Shown here in pieces: positions 1-7,185 of a DNA stretch of 38,849 nucleotides. Position 1 is the stretch's first letter. Each line of letters begins with the position of its first letter. A program made the translations under genes and the position numbers. The notes under the pieces were generated by a model. The model made no database searches and had not been told where the DNA came from. It worked only from the letters and a program-made list of their open reading frames with translations. The stretch is from Caldifarciminota bacterium (GTDB lineage: Bacteria > Hydrothermota > Hydrothermia > B15-G9 > WFZT01). Location: positions 1 to 38,849 of the forward strand of contig JALXCE010000308.1 in NCBI GenBank assembly GCA_026991055.1, written 5' to 3'.

Positions 1-32
1 GAAATCTGGGTTACTATATCATCTTTTGTCAT
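1..32 (-). CDS. HU-family DNA-binding protein, N-terminal fragment
   Basis: Only the first ten codons lie in the window and read MTKDDIVTQI, followed by an incomplete codon. HU/IHF proteins typically open with M-[TN]-K-x-[DE]-[LIV]-[VI], so a histone-like nucleoid protein is the best guess. An AAGGGGG ribosome-binding site lies a few bases upstream of the ATG and overlaps the rplS stop region, which suggests co-transcription as the last gene of the rpsP-rplS operon. The identification rests on a very short stretch and could be wrong; the reading frame and ribosome-binding site themselves are clear. Confidence 0.45.
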   Translation of the reverse strand, partial: MTKDDIVTQI

Positions 33-41
33 GATTCCCCC

Positions 42-419
42 TTATCTCAGTTCTTTGATTCTTGCAGCTTTACCTCTTCTCTCTCTGATGTAGTAAATTC
101 TGGAGCGTCTAACCTTACCCCTTCTAATTACATCGATCTTTTCAATGATGGGTGAGTGAATCGGGAAAATCTTCTCAATGCCAATTCCCTGTGTGACTTT
201 CCTTACCGTAAATGTTTCCTGAAGCCCGCTTCCTCTCCTTCTGATCACCACACCTTCGAAAGGCTGTAGCCTGATTCTCTCTTCCACTTTCTTGGTCTTT
301 GGATTTTCCTTCATCTCTTTTATGCGGATATAAACTCTAACCGTATCTCCAGCTTTGAACTGCGGGATATCTTTCCTCATAAATTCCGACTCAATTTCCC
401 TTATTATGTGGTCCTTCAT
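42..419 (-). CDS. rplS: 50S ribosomal protein L19
   Basis: L19 sits at the 30S-50S interface of the ribosome. The 125-residue product has the family core GDTVRVYIRI, then FEGVVIRRRGSG, TFTVRK and a basic tail. Compared with common L19 proteins it has a few extra residues between the first strand and the FEGVV motif (around residues 36-47, Lys/Glu-rich). The frame is open further upstream, but I place the start at MKDHIIREIE because a GGAGG lies 9 nt before that ATG and this matches the usual length. The start lies inside the end of trmD, giving a 29-nt overlap and implying translational coupling. It is the last complete gene of the rpsP-khpA-rimM-trmD-rplS order found in many bacteria. Confidence 0.95.
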   Translation of the reverse strand: MKDHIIREIESEFMRKDIPQFKAGDTVRVYIRIKEMKENPKTKKVEERIRLQPFEGVVIRRRGSGLQETFTVRKVTQGIGIEKIFPIHSPIIEKIDVIRRGKVRRSRIYYIRERRGKAARIKELR

Positions 420-1152
420 GAGCCAATACCTCCTTAATAATTTCTTCCAACAACTTCTTTTCTTCGGGAGAGAGGTCAATATTTTCAAGCAAATCTGGTC
501 TTTTTAAAAGTGTTCTCTTTAAAGCCTCTCTTTTCCGCCATTTTTCAATAAGCTTATGGTTGCCAGAGAGCAGAACTTCTGGTACTTCCATCCCTTCAAA
601 CTCGCGTGGACGTGTGTAGTATGGAGCATCGAGGAGACTGGATTCAAATGAATCTGTGCGGGCGGAATCCATATCTCCCATGGCATCAGGTAGAAGCCGC
701 GAGAGCACGTCAAGCACCACAATCCCGGCTATCTCTCCTGCGGAGAGCACATAATCTCCTATGGACAGCTCGAGATCAACGTACTTTTCAACAATCCTCT
801 CGTCCACGCCCTTATACCTTCCACATATAAAGACTATATGCCTCTTTTCAATGAGCCTGTGAGCAAGCTCTTGAGTCAATCTAACGCCCTGGGGTGAAAA
901 ATATATTACATAACTACCACCCGTTTTTTCAATAGCCCTTTTGAGTGGCTCAGGTTTAAGCACCATGCCGGGTCCGCCGCCATAGGGGTAGTCGTCAATC
1001 TGCTTCGGAGAATTCGCTATCTTTTTTAGGTCAAACAACCGCACTTCGAGTGTCCCGGCCTCAATTACCTTTTTAAGAGGCCCTACTTCCAGGAAAGGTT
1101 TAATGAGCTCAGGAAATATGGCGATGAAGTCAAAAATCCACCTTTCACTCAT
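391..1152 (-). CDS. trmD: tRNA (guanine-N1-)-methyltransferase TrmD
   Basis: TrmD uses S-adenosylmethionine to make m1G37 in tRNAs, which prevents frameshifting. The 253-residue protein has the SPOUT trefoil-knot signatures: YPYGGGPGMVLKPEP near residue 55, CGRYKGVDER near residue 112 and SIGDYVLSAGE near residue 133. The C-terminal domain contains TRPREFEGMEVPEVLLSG. One small deviation is SAGE in the knot, where SGGE is usual. The ATG overlaps the end of rimM by 8 nt. The 3' end overlaps rplS by 29 nt, a joint commonly tight in this operon. Confidence 0.96.
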   Translation of the reverse strand: MSERWIFDFIAIFPELIKPFLEVGPLKKVIEAGTLEVRLFDLKKIANSPKQIDDYPYGGGPGMVLKPEPLKRAIEKTGGSYVIYFSPQGVRLTQELAHRLIEKRHIVFICGRYKGVDERIVEKYVDLELSIGDYVLSAGEIAGIVVLDVLSRLLPDAMGDMDSARTDSFESSLLDAPYYTRPREFEGMEVPEVLLSGNHKLIEKWRKREALKRTLLKRPDLLENIDLSPEEKKLLEEIIKEVLAHEGPHNKGN

Positions 1153-1648
1153 TTGGTAGTTTCACCACAATTCGGCCGCTATCTTTATCAATGGATTTTA
1201 TGAACTCTTTCACAACAGGAATCATTATCTCTTTACCTTCTCTCGTGCGGATCACGAAAACCTCATGGGCCGGGGTGGTTTCTATGTACTCAAGCTTACC
1301 TATCAAAGAGCCAGATTCGTCAAAAACCTCAGCGTCTATAAGTTCAAAAAAGTAAAATTCCCCCTCTTCAGTAGGGGGTAGTTCATCTGCATCTACAAGG
1401 AGTTCAAGTCCTTTTAGCTGCTCAGCAAGTTCTTCAGAATCAATACCTACAAATTTGATAATAAGGGTATGCCCACCCGCAGGTTTGAAATACTCTATCT
1501 CAAGTTTTTTGTAACCGAGTTTTGGAAGTTGAACCCGAAGGGTTCTAAATTTTCGGAATTCCGGTATTTCAGAAACGAGTTTAATTTCACCCTTATAACC
1601 AAATGGTTTCCCAAATCTTCCAACAGTTATAGGGCCCCTGTATTTCAC
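1145..1648 (-). CDS. rimM: 16S rRNA processing protein RimM
   Basis: RimM helps assemble the 30S head domain and binds S19. The 167-residue product has the N-terminal RimM barrel (GRFGKPFGYKGEIKL, residues 10-24) and a C-terminal PRC-barrel starting near EGEFYFFELIDAEV at about residue 95, ending with the typical IPVVKEFI segment. The start codon is GTG, 9 nt after the khpA stop, with only a weak ribosome-binding site. Translation may therefore depend on coupling to khpA. It sits in its usual place between khpA and trmD. Confidence 0.94.
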   Translation of the reverse strand: MKYRGPITVGRFGKPFGYKGEIKLVSEIPEFRKFRTLRVQLPKLGYKKLEIEYFKPAGGHTLIIKFVGIDSEELAEQLKGLELLVDADELPPTEEGEFYFFELIDAEVFDESGSLIGKLEYIETTPAHEVFVIRTREGKEIMIPVVKEFIKSIDKDSGRIVVKLPNE

Positions 1649-1657
1649 TCAAGTTTA

Positions 1658-1897
1658 TTACTCGAGGATTTCGAGGACGGCCCTCTTGCCTTTTTTCATT
1701 GCTGCTGCTGAGATGATGGTCCTGATTGCCTTAGCTGTTTTGCCCTCTCTTCCGATGATTTTGCCAAGGTCACCCTCACCAACCTTCAGCTCGTAGATCA
1801 CAGTTTTCTCTCCAGGAATCTCTTTCACGGAAACTTCCTCAGGATGATCAACCAATGCTTTTGCTACATACTCGATAAGCTCTTTGAGGTCTCCCAT
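1658..1897 (-). CDS. khpA: KH-domain RNA-binding protein KhpA
   Basis: A 79-residue single KH-domain protein with the nucleic-acid-binding GxxG loop in IIGREGKTAKAIR at about residues 47-59. KhpA proteins bind RNA, often with KhpB/EloR, and in Gram-positive bacteria influence cell elongation and division. That role is not shown here. It begins 3 nt after the rpsP stop, with GGAGGA overlapping the rpsP 3' end, the usual rpsP-khpA-rimM arrangement. Length and sequence are typical. Confidence 0.93.
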   Translation of the reverse strand: MGDLKELIEYVAKALVDHPEEVSVKEIPGEKTVIYELKVGEGDLGKIIGREGKTAKAIRTIISAAAMKKGKRAVLEILE

Positions 1898-1900
1898 TGC

Positions 1901-2164
1901 TTACTCCTCCTTTTGTGTAGTGGTGGGCATACCCTTATTTGTTAATTTAACAATGCTCTTGACTCTCGGGGTCATCTGTGCCCCACGGGATAACCAAGCC
2001 TCTAACTTCTCCATATCCACCTTGAAGTTTCCATCCTTCAGGGGATCGTAATAACCAACAATATCAAGAACCTTTCCATCCCTGGGATTCCTTGAATCGG
2101 TAACCACTATTCTGTATGATGGCCTGTTTCTCTTGCCAGTTCTCTGCAGTCTAATCTTTACCAC
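1901..2164 (-). CDS. rpsP: 30S ribosomal protein S16
   Basis: S16 is an early-assembly 30S protein. The 87-residue product has the standard N-terminus MVKIRLQRTGKRNRPSYRIV, the motif DSRNPRDGK and the IVGYYDP strand. The start is GTG with a GGAGG 7 nt upstream; an overlapping ATG two bases earlier is out of frame. It is the first gene of the rpsP-khpA-rimM-trmD-rplS unit and is preceded by a near-consensus promoter, so it is probably transcribed independently of the cell-division genes upstream. Confidence 0.96.
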   Translation of the reverse strand: MVKIRLQRTGKRNRPSYRIVVTDSRNPRDGKVLDIVGYYDPLKDGNFKVDMEKLEAWLSRGAQMTPRVKSIVKLTNKGMPTTTQKEE

Positions 2165-2192
2165 ATCGAGCCTCCTTGTGAGTTTGGAGCTT

Positions 2193-2221
2193 ATTATAAT
2201 TAGTTCTCATTGATTTTTCAA
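2193..2221 (-). promoter_or_regulatory. Sigma-70-type promoter of the rpsP operon
   Basis: On the minus strand a TTGAAA -35 box (2216-2221) and a perfect TATAAT -10 box (2193-2198) are separated by exactly 17 nt. The predicted start of transcription, near 2186, gives a short leader of about 20 nt containing the rpsP ribosome-binding site. The -35 box lies inside the last codons of rpe. Confidence 0.75.
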
Positions 2222-2854
2222 GTGAGATACAAGGGATTTTCGGTCTTTTGAACTGTAAAAATACTTGCCCGTTACGAGTACATCCACCCCCATCTCAATT
2301 AGCCTCTTTGCAATTTCCTCGTTTACCCCTCCGTCCACTGAAAGCTCAAACTTCAGTCCTTTGGATTTAATTTCTACGAGTTTCTCAATCTTTGGAATTA
2401 CTGAAGGAATGAATTTCTGACCGTAAAATCCGGGATTCACCCCCATCACAAGGATCAGGTCAAACTCCTCCATGTACGGATAAAGGACTCGTATGGGTGT
2501 GGATGGATTTAAAGAAACACCGACTTTCTTCCCGAGGTCTTTGATCATTTTTATAACAATCCTTGCTTTGCTTCGGGATTCGATATGAAAAGTTATAATA
2601 TCTGAGCCAGCTTCTGCAAATCTCTCCACATATTTATGCGGCTCAATCAGCATAAGATGAGTATCAAGGGGCAGGTCGGTTAACCTGTTTATAGCATCCA
2701 CCACAAGGGGACCAAAAGTGATATTTGGCACAAAAACCCCATCCATTACATCAAGATGGAGCATGTCTGCGCCAGCTTCTTCGGTGGATTTCAATTCTTC
2801 TTTTAATTTTGCAAAATCTCCAGCAATTATTGATGGTGAAATTTTTACACTCAT
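2207..2854 (-). CDS. rpe: Ribulose-phosphate 3-epimerase
   Basis: Rpe interconverts ribulose 5-phosphate and xylulose 5-phosphate in the pentose phosphate pathway. The 215-residue TIM-barrel protein has the family motifs SPSIIAGDF at the N-terminus, HLDVMDGVFVPNITFGP with metal ligands His and Asp, MGVNPGFYGQKF and the catalytic SVDGGVN. Near the C-terminus the usual phosphate-binding AGS(A) reads TGKYFYS, an unusual Ser-to-Lys change in a substrate-contact region. The ATG overlaps the stop of the HD-domain gene upstream (ATGA), so the two are probably translated together. Confidence 0.94.
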   Translation of the reverse strand: MSVKISPSIIAGDFAKLKEELKSTEEAGADMLHLDVMDGVFVPNITFGPLVVDAINRLTDLPLDTHLMLIEPHKYVERFAEAGSDIITFHIESRSKARIVIKMIKDLGKKVGVSLNPSTPIRVLYPYMEEFDLILVMGVNPGFYGQKFIPSVIPKIEKLVEIKSKGLKFELSVDGGVNEEIAKRLIEMGVDVLVTGKYFYSSKDRKSLVSHLKNQ

Positions 2855-3423
2855 ACTTTCTCCCTCATTTTTAAGATTTCCTCAAGAAACTCATCAATAT
2901 GCGGGAGTCGGTCAAAGTTTTTCCGGTTCTCCGCATCTTGAAATATTTTTTCCAGATTTTTTGCTCCTCTTTTCTCATAGTCGAGGGCCTGGAAAAGCAA
3001 CTCAAGTTTGTCTGCAATTTTGACAATTGATGCCTCAACAGAATCTCCGTTTTCAAATTCACGCCAGAGTTCAATAAGCTCTGGATAATTCTCAAGAATT
3101 TCGGAAACAGCCCGAGTCTCCACCCTGGAAAGGTATTCCATGCCTATTAGCCTTCGCGCATCCAGCTGAAGGTCGCCGAGACGGGATTCGCCAATCTCGT
3201 GGAGAACCGCCATTTTCATTACTTTTGCATCGTCCACTTCATACCCCTTCTTTTTGAAAAATTCTGCAAGAAGCATGGACAGAAATGCCACAGAAAAACT
3301 ATGGTCTGCTATGCTCTCAGGTGAGAATACGCCATAATAACACCAGCCTGAGCGTTTGAATCTCTTAAGTCTCACGACGTGCTCCATGATATTCCATATT
3401 TCTTTGATTTCGTCCATGGGCAT
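2851..3423 (-). CDS. HD-domain phosphohydrolase, YfbR/HDDC2-like
   Basis: The product (190 residues from the chosen start) resembles the HD-superfamily 5'-deoxynucleotidases related to YfbR/HDDC2. The metal-binding residues are visible: His in ESIADHSFSVAFL, then the doublet in AVLHEIGESRLGD, and a distal Asp in KIADKLELL. The doublet is His-Glu rather than the classical His-Asp, so metal binding or activity may be altered. The frame extends 10 codons upstream to a TTG. I prefer the ATG at 3423 because an AGAAGGA site lies about 9 nt before it. It precedes rpe with an ATGA overlap. The 169 nt upstream to ftsZ hold no gene or clear terminator. Substrate cannot be assigned. Confidence 0.8.
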   Translation of the reverse strand: MPMDEIKEIWNIMEHVVRLKRFKRSGWCYYGVFSPESIADHSFSVAFLSMLLAEFFKKKGYEVDDAKVMKMAVLHEIGESRLGDLQLDARRLIGMEYLSRVETRAVSEILENYPELIELWREFENGDSVEASIVKIADKLELLFQALDYEKRGAKNLEKIFQDAENRKNFDRLPHIDEFLEEILKMREKV

Positions 3424-3592
3424 TAGTTTAAATCCTTCTCGGGGTTTATTCAAAGTGACGGAAAATGTTAGTCACTCAAGCTACTCAAAGTTGAAAATTC
3501 ATTAGAAATTGAAACCCTACCCGTCAAAAATCAAAAGTAGTTAGAAAGCCCTATTACATCCTTCAGGAGGTTTTATATCTAATCTGGTTCTC

Positions 3593-4726
3593 TTACCCGT
3601 AAATTTCTTCGACAGTTTCCGGGGGGATATCAGAGAAGATATCAATACCCAGGCGTTTGAAGGCTGGGATATCACGATCCTCGATTTTGAGCTCTTCTGC
3701 CACTGGCTCCGCCGTCTCCACTTTCACCTTTTTTCGGGACTTTGTAACCCGATTGATCCCTGTGGCAATTACGGTAACTTCGATCTTTTCACCAAGCTCC
3801 TCGTCATAGGTAAGGCCAAAGAAATAGTTGGGCTCGTGGGCTCCATCTCGCGCCTGAGACTGGATAAATTTGTTTATGTCGTTGATCTCACTTGCGAAAA
3901 CCTTCTGGGAGGCCTTGATATTGACGAGTACAGCCTTTGCACCCTTAATGGAATATTCATCAAGAAGAGGACTTGAGATGGCGTTTTTAGCTGCATCGAG
4001 TGCCCTGTTCTCGCCCTCTCCTTCGCCGATTCCCATAATGGCATAGCCTCTTTCTGACATCACTGCTTTAATATCAGCAAAATCCAGATTTATCTTTCCC
4101 GGTTTCCATTTGAGCTCAAGGATTCCTTTCACTGCTTTATACAAAACCTGGTCTGCAAGCTCAAAGGCCTCTTCCATAGGGACGTCTGCAATTTCAAGAA
4201 TTTTGTCATTTGGAATGACGATCAAGGTGTCCACTTTTTCTTTCAATTCTTCGATACCCTTTTCGGCCTTTTCTATTCTGTACCTCCCCTCGAAACTGAA
4301 GGGCTTTGTAACTATGGCAACAGTGACAATCCCCATAGACCGGGCAATTTCGGCGGCTACCGGGATTCCACCTGTGCCGGTTCCACCACCCATTCCGGCT
4401 GTAAGAAAGACCATCTGGGCGCCCTGGAGAATTTTTTTGAGCTCATCAGCCGATTCCTCCATTGCACGACGGCCGATTTCAGGGTCACCGCCAGCTCCGA
4501 GCCCTTTGGTGAGCTGGGGACCGAGCTGGAGTACACGGAGGGCAAGTGAGTTGTCGAGCACCTGCTTGTCTGTATTTGCAGCGATAAGGTCGGCGCCTTT
4601 AAGACCCATTTTTACCATGTAATTTACCGCGTTGTTCCCACCACCTCCAATACCAATGACCTTAATAATGGAGCTCTTGTTAAACTCATCGTCTGAAAGC
4701 GTTATTTTAATTTTTTTCTTCTCCAT
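3593..4726 (-). CDS. ftsZ: Cell division GTPase FtsZ
   Basis: FtsZ polymerises into the Z-ring that directs septation. The 377-residue product has the Rossmann start VIGIGGGGNNAVNYM, the tubulin signature AGMGGGTGTGG, the switch segment VTKPFSFEGRYR and the T7 synergy loop NLDFADIK. Near the C-terminus lies the conserved DIPAFKR peptide, which in the family docks FtsA and other partners. In this protein it is followed by a further 21 residues. The frame is open 43 codons further upstream into ftsA. I choose MEKKKIKITL because a GGGAGGG lies just before it and the start is 1 nt past the ftsA stop. It is the last gene of the dcw cluster. Confidence 0.97.
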   Translation of the reverse strand: MEKKKIKITLSDDEFNKSSIIKVIGIGGGGNNAVNYMVKMGLKGADLIAANTDKQVLDNSLALRVLQLGPQLTKGLGAGGDPEIGRRAMEESADELKKILQGAQMVFLTAGMGGGTGTGGIPVAAEIARSMGIVTVAIVTKPFSFEGRYRIEKAEKGIEELKEKVDTLIVIPNDKILEIADVPMEEAFELADQVLYKAVKGILELKWKPGKINLDFADIKAVMSERGYAIMGIGEGEGENRALDAAKNAISSPLLDEYSIKGAKAVLVNIKASQKVFASEINDINKFIQSQARDGAHEPNYFFGLTYDEELGEKIEVTVIATGINRVTKSRKKVKVETAEPVAEELKIEDRDIPAFKRLGIDIFSDIPPETVEEIYG

Positions 4727-4727
4727 T

Positions 4728-5996
4728 TCAGCCCTCCCTGTCAATGAATTCTTTAACCTTACGAAGTTTCCCGAAAAGTTTCTTAAATCCTTCCTTCCCC
4801 TCGGATTTTTTATCCGGTGAAATAAAACCGCCGGTCGTAAGCTTGTTTTCGACAATTAGTTTAATGGTACCGAGTGTGGAGGCAAAGGATGGAGACTGAA
4901 AATCTGGAGGAACATTGGTAAATCCACTGATTTCTCCAGTTGCCACAGAAGCTTTCAAGACACTGTGGGCGAGCTTTTCGATTCCTTCTATGCTCGATGA
5001 GCCCCCAACGAGGGTTACGTTTACGGGAATGGTGTTGTTGTCCCGGTAAGCACTCAGGATATTATTAACATGATAAAAAATCTCGTAGAGCCTTGCGTAG
5101 ATTATCCTTGCAAGTACCCTCCTCGGGAGCTGGACCGCACGCCCGTTTTTTAGCCCTGAAACTGTAATAATATCATCTTCCTGCACGAGGTCTTCGCGGG
5201 CCACGCCCTGTGTGAGCTTGAGCTGATCCGCAGTTTCGTAGTTCCTGAGATTGAGTCCAATCATAATGTCTTTGGTAATGTGCATCCCGGCGATGGGAAG
5301 CGAGGATGCGTGAACAAGGTCGCCGGATTTCCAGATGGCTACGTCCGTGGTGTTATGTCCAATATCAATGACAACTGAGAGTCCATACTCCATTTCGCTT
5401 CTTGACATAACCGCATATCCTGCAGAGATGGGCTGAAAAACAACGCCAACTGTTGCAACCCCGAGTTCAGCGAGCGCAGAGTTGATATTGTCAATCTTGC
5501 TCGATTCTGCATAGACCACGTATGACTGCATTTCCAGCTTTCTACCCTTCAAATTGAGTGGCCGGCGCGTGGAGCTTGTTTCATCTATAGTGAATCTATT
5601 GGGATGGACAGAAATTACCTCGTAATCCTGGGAAATGGGAATGGATTTTGAAGACTCCACTATTCTGGCAATATCATCAGGAGAGATTGTGTGCATGTCA
5701 CTTTTGAAGGCTCGTGGAACTGAGTGTGAAGTCCCTTTTATGTATGAACCTGTCAGCGCGACATAGAAAGCTTCATTTTTGAATTCCTGGCCATTTCTCA
5801 TTTTATCAAGGGTCTCTATCACTGACCTTTTGAACTTTTCCTTGTCGTTGACGTAGCCTTCCCTTATCCCTTCACTTTTGGAATAGCCATAGTTAGTTAT
5901 GCGAATTGTGTTGGGTTCACCTCTTTCGTGAGATTCGACTATTGCCGAAACTCCAGAGATATAGTAAGAGCCGATGTTAATAACATTAATTCTCAT
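4728..5996 (-). CDS. ftsA: Cell division protein FtsA (actin-like)
   Basis: FtsA tethers FtsZ to the membrane and recruits divisome proteins. The 422-residue product has the actin-fold phosphate-2 motif VIDIGHNTTDVAIW (near residue 215), the adenosine motif VTLVGGSSSIEG (near residue 335) and a C-terminal Lys-rich amphipathic helix (FKKLFGKLRKVKEFI) suited to membrane binding. In the phosphate-1 motif the usual acidic residue is Asn (NVINIGSYYISG, about residues 4-15), so nucleotide handling may differ. It starts with ATG overlapping the stop of the ftsQ-like gene (ATGA) and ends 1 nt before ftsZ. Confidence 0.93.
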   Translation of the reverse strand: MRINVINIGSYYISGVSAIVESHERGEPNTIRITNYGYSKSEGIREGYVNDKEKFKRSVIETLDKMRNGQEFKNEAFYVALTGSYIKGTSHSVPRAFKSDMHTISPDDIARIVESSKSIPISQDYEVISVHPNRFTIDETSSTRRPLNLKGRKLEMQSYVVYAESSKIDNINSALAELGVATVGVVFQPISAGYAVMSRSEMEYGLSVVIDIGHNTTDVAIWKSGDLVHASSLPIAGMHITKDIMIGLNLRNYETADQLKLTQGVAREDLVQEDDIITVSGLKNGRAVQLPRRVLARIIYARLYEIFYHVNNILSAYRDNNTIPVNVTLVGGSSSIEGIEKLAHSVLKASVATGEISGFTNVPPDFQSPSFASTLGTIKLIVENKLTTGGFISPDKKSEGKEGFKKLFGKLRKVKEFIDREG

Positions 5997-6331
5997 TTTT
6001 CCCTCCCGTTTTTCACGGCAACGTAGCCCGGAACACTAAAATCTATGACTTTGATGTTTTTACCTTTCTTCAGGATTTTCTTTGCCGCCTGCAGTTTTTC
6101 CCTGAGGCCTCCATGCCCGAGGATGATTTCGCAGCCATTTTTTAAAATAAGCCTGTCACCTTTGTATTCTTTAACCTGTTTTGCAATTTCAGGAGCATAC
6201 ATTTCCACTCTTTGAGGTAGTCCCATCTTGTGTTGCAGCAAATAACGATTGTTTGCCCTTTTTATCTTCGGGGCAATTACAAGAAATCCCACAATGAGGA
6301 TTGGCGCCAAAATAATACTTAAAACTCTCAT
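5993..6331 (-). CDS. ftsQ: Short FtsQ-like division protein lacking a POTRA domain
   Basis: The 112-residue protein has one N-terminal membrane segment (about residues 3-20, RVLSIILAPILIVGFLVIAP), a short basic linker and a C-terminal part (about residues 58-110). The latter reads DRLILKNGCEIILGHG, then REKLQAAKKIL and IKVIDFSVPGYVAVKNG. This resembles the C-terminal beta-domain of FtsQ/DivIB (G-x-EKL ... IDLR-x-P-G-x-V-V). Typical FtsQ proteins are over 200 residues, with a POTRA domain after the membrane helix. That domain is missing here and the beta-domain is abbreviated. Position between murB and ftsA is exactly where ftsQ is expected, with ATGA overlaps on both sides. The gene symbol rests on position and C-terminal resemblance. 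Confidence 0.7.
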   Translation of the reverse strand: MRVLSIILAPILIVGFLVIAPKIKRANNRYLLQHKMGLPQRVEMYAPEIAKQVKEYKGDRLILKNGCEIILGHGGLREKLQAAKKILKKGKNIKVIDFSVPGYVAVKNGREK

Positions 6332-7185
6332 TTTATAATGACTACCTCCTCTTCAAGTTTTATACCAAATTTTTCAAAAACCCTTCTTTTCCCCTCGTCT
6401 ATCAGGCTAAAAATATCCTCTGCCGAGGCATTATCTACATTCACGATAAAATTGGCATGAATATCAGAAAACATCGCTCCACCTATTCTAAATCCTTTCA
6501 ATCTGGCCCTATCGAGCAGATATCCTGCAGAAAGGTCCGGCTCGGGATTTTTAAAAATACAACCTGAGGTTTTCCCTCTGGGTTGTGTTAGATTCCTCTT
6601 TTTTATGATTTCTTTCATTTGTTGCTGAATCTTGTCCGGATCGCCCTCGCTGAGGGAGAAGGAAGCCTCAATTAGAATGCCATCAAAACTCGACTCACGA
6701 TACGATAGGCCAAGTTCACTACGACCAAGAGTCTCGATGTTCCCCTCTGAATTCATTATCCTTGTGCCTGTAATTAAATCTTTGACTTCCACGCCGTAAG
6801 CTCCGGCGTTCTTTGAAACTGCGCCTCCAATTGTGCCCGGAATGCCAAAAAGATTCTCGAGCCCCGAGAGGCCGCGTATGGCGCATTCCCTGATCAATTT
6901 ATTTAAGTTCACCCCGGCCTGGGCCGAAACACCGGTATCTTCAAACTCAAAATTCCGGAACTTCCCCATGTTTATTACGAGAAGTGGAAATTCCTTATCA
7001 TCAAAAATAACATCTGAGCCACCGCCGAGGACGAAATACGGGATTTCCTTATCAAACGCCCATTTAATTAGATAGGATAGTTCCTCGATGGACTCAGGCT
7101 CAGCGTAGTATTTTACTGTACCTCCCACACCCATGGTTGTGAATCTTGCAATATGAATATTTTCAGAAATCAGGTCTCTACGCAT
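6328..7185 (-). CDS. murB: UDP-N-acetylenolpyruvoylglucosamine reductase MurB
   Basis: MurB reduces the enolpyruvyl group to give UDP-N-acetylmuramic acid, using NADPH and FAD. The 285-residue product has FAD-binding motifs LGGGSDVIFDD (near residue 53) and GIPGTIGGAVSKNAGAYG (near residue 115). Also present are the YRESSF segment, the catalytic loop SGCIFKNP (Cys at the position that is Ser in E. coli) and the terminal Glu in LEEEVVII. The short length fits type II MurB. It overlaps murC by 8 nt upstream and the ftsQ-like gene by 4 nt downstream. Confidence 0.95.
   Translation of the reverse strand: MRRDLISENIHIARFTTMGVGGTVKYYAEPESIEELSYLIKWAFDKEIPYFVLGGGSDVIFDDKEFPLLVINMGKFRNFEFEDTGVSAQAGVNLNKLIRECAIRGLSGLENLFGIPGTIGGAVSKNAGAYGVEVKDLITGTRIMNSEGNIETLGRSELGLSYRESSFDGILIEASFSLSEGDPDKIQQQMKEIIKKRNLTQPRGKTSGCIFKNPEPDLSAGYLLDRARLKGFRIGGAMFSDIHANFIVNVDNASAEDIFSLIDEGKRRVFEKFGIKLEEEVVIIK

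Noticed and set aside
3454..3592. Promoter for the HD-domain gene (TTGACG followed 17 nt later by TAATGA)
   Set aside because: The -35 is good but the -10 matches only two consensus positions; too weak to list.
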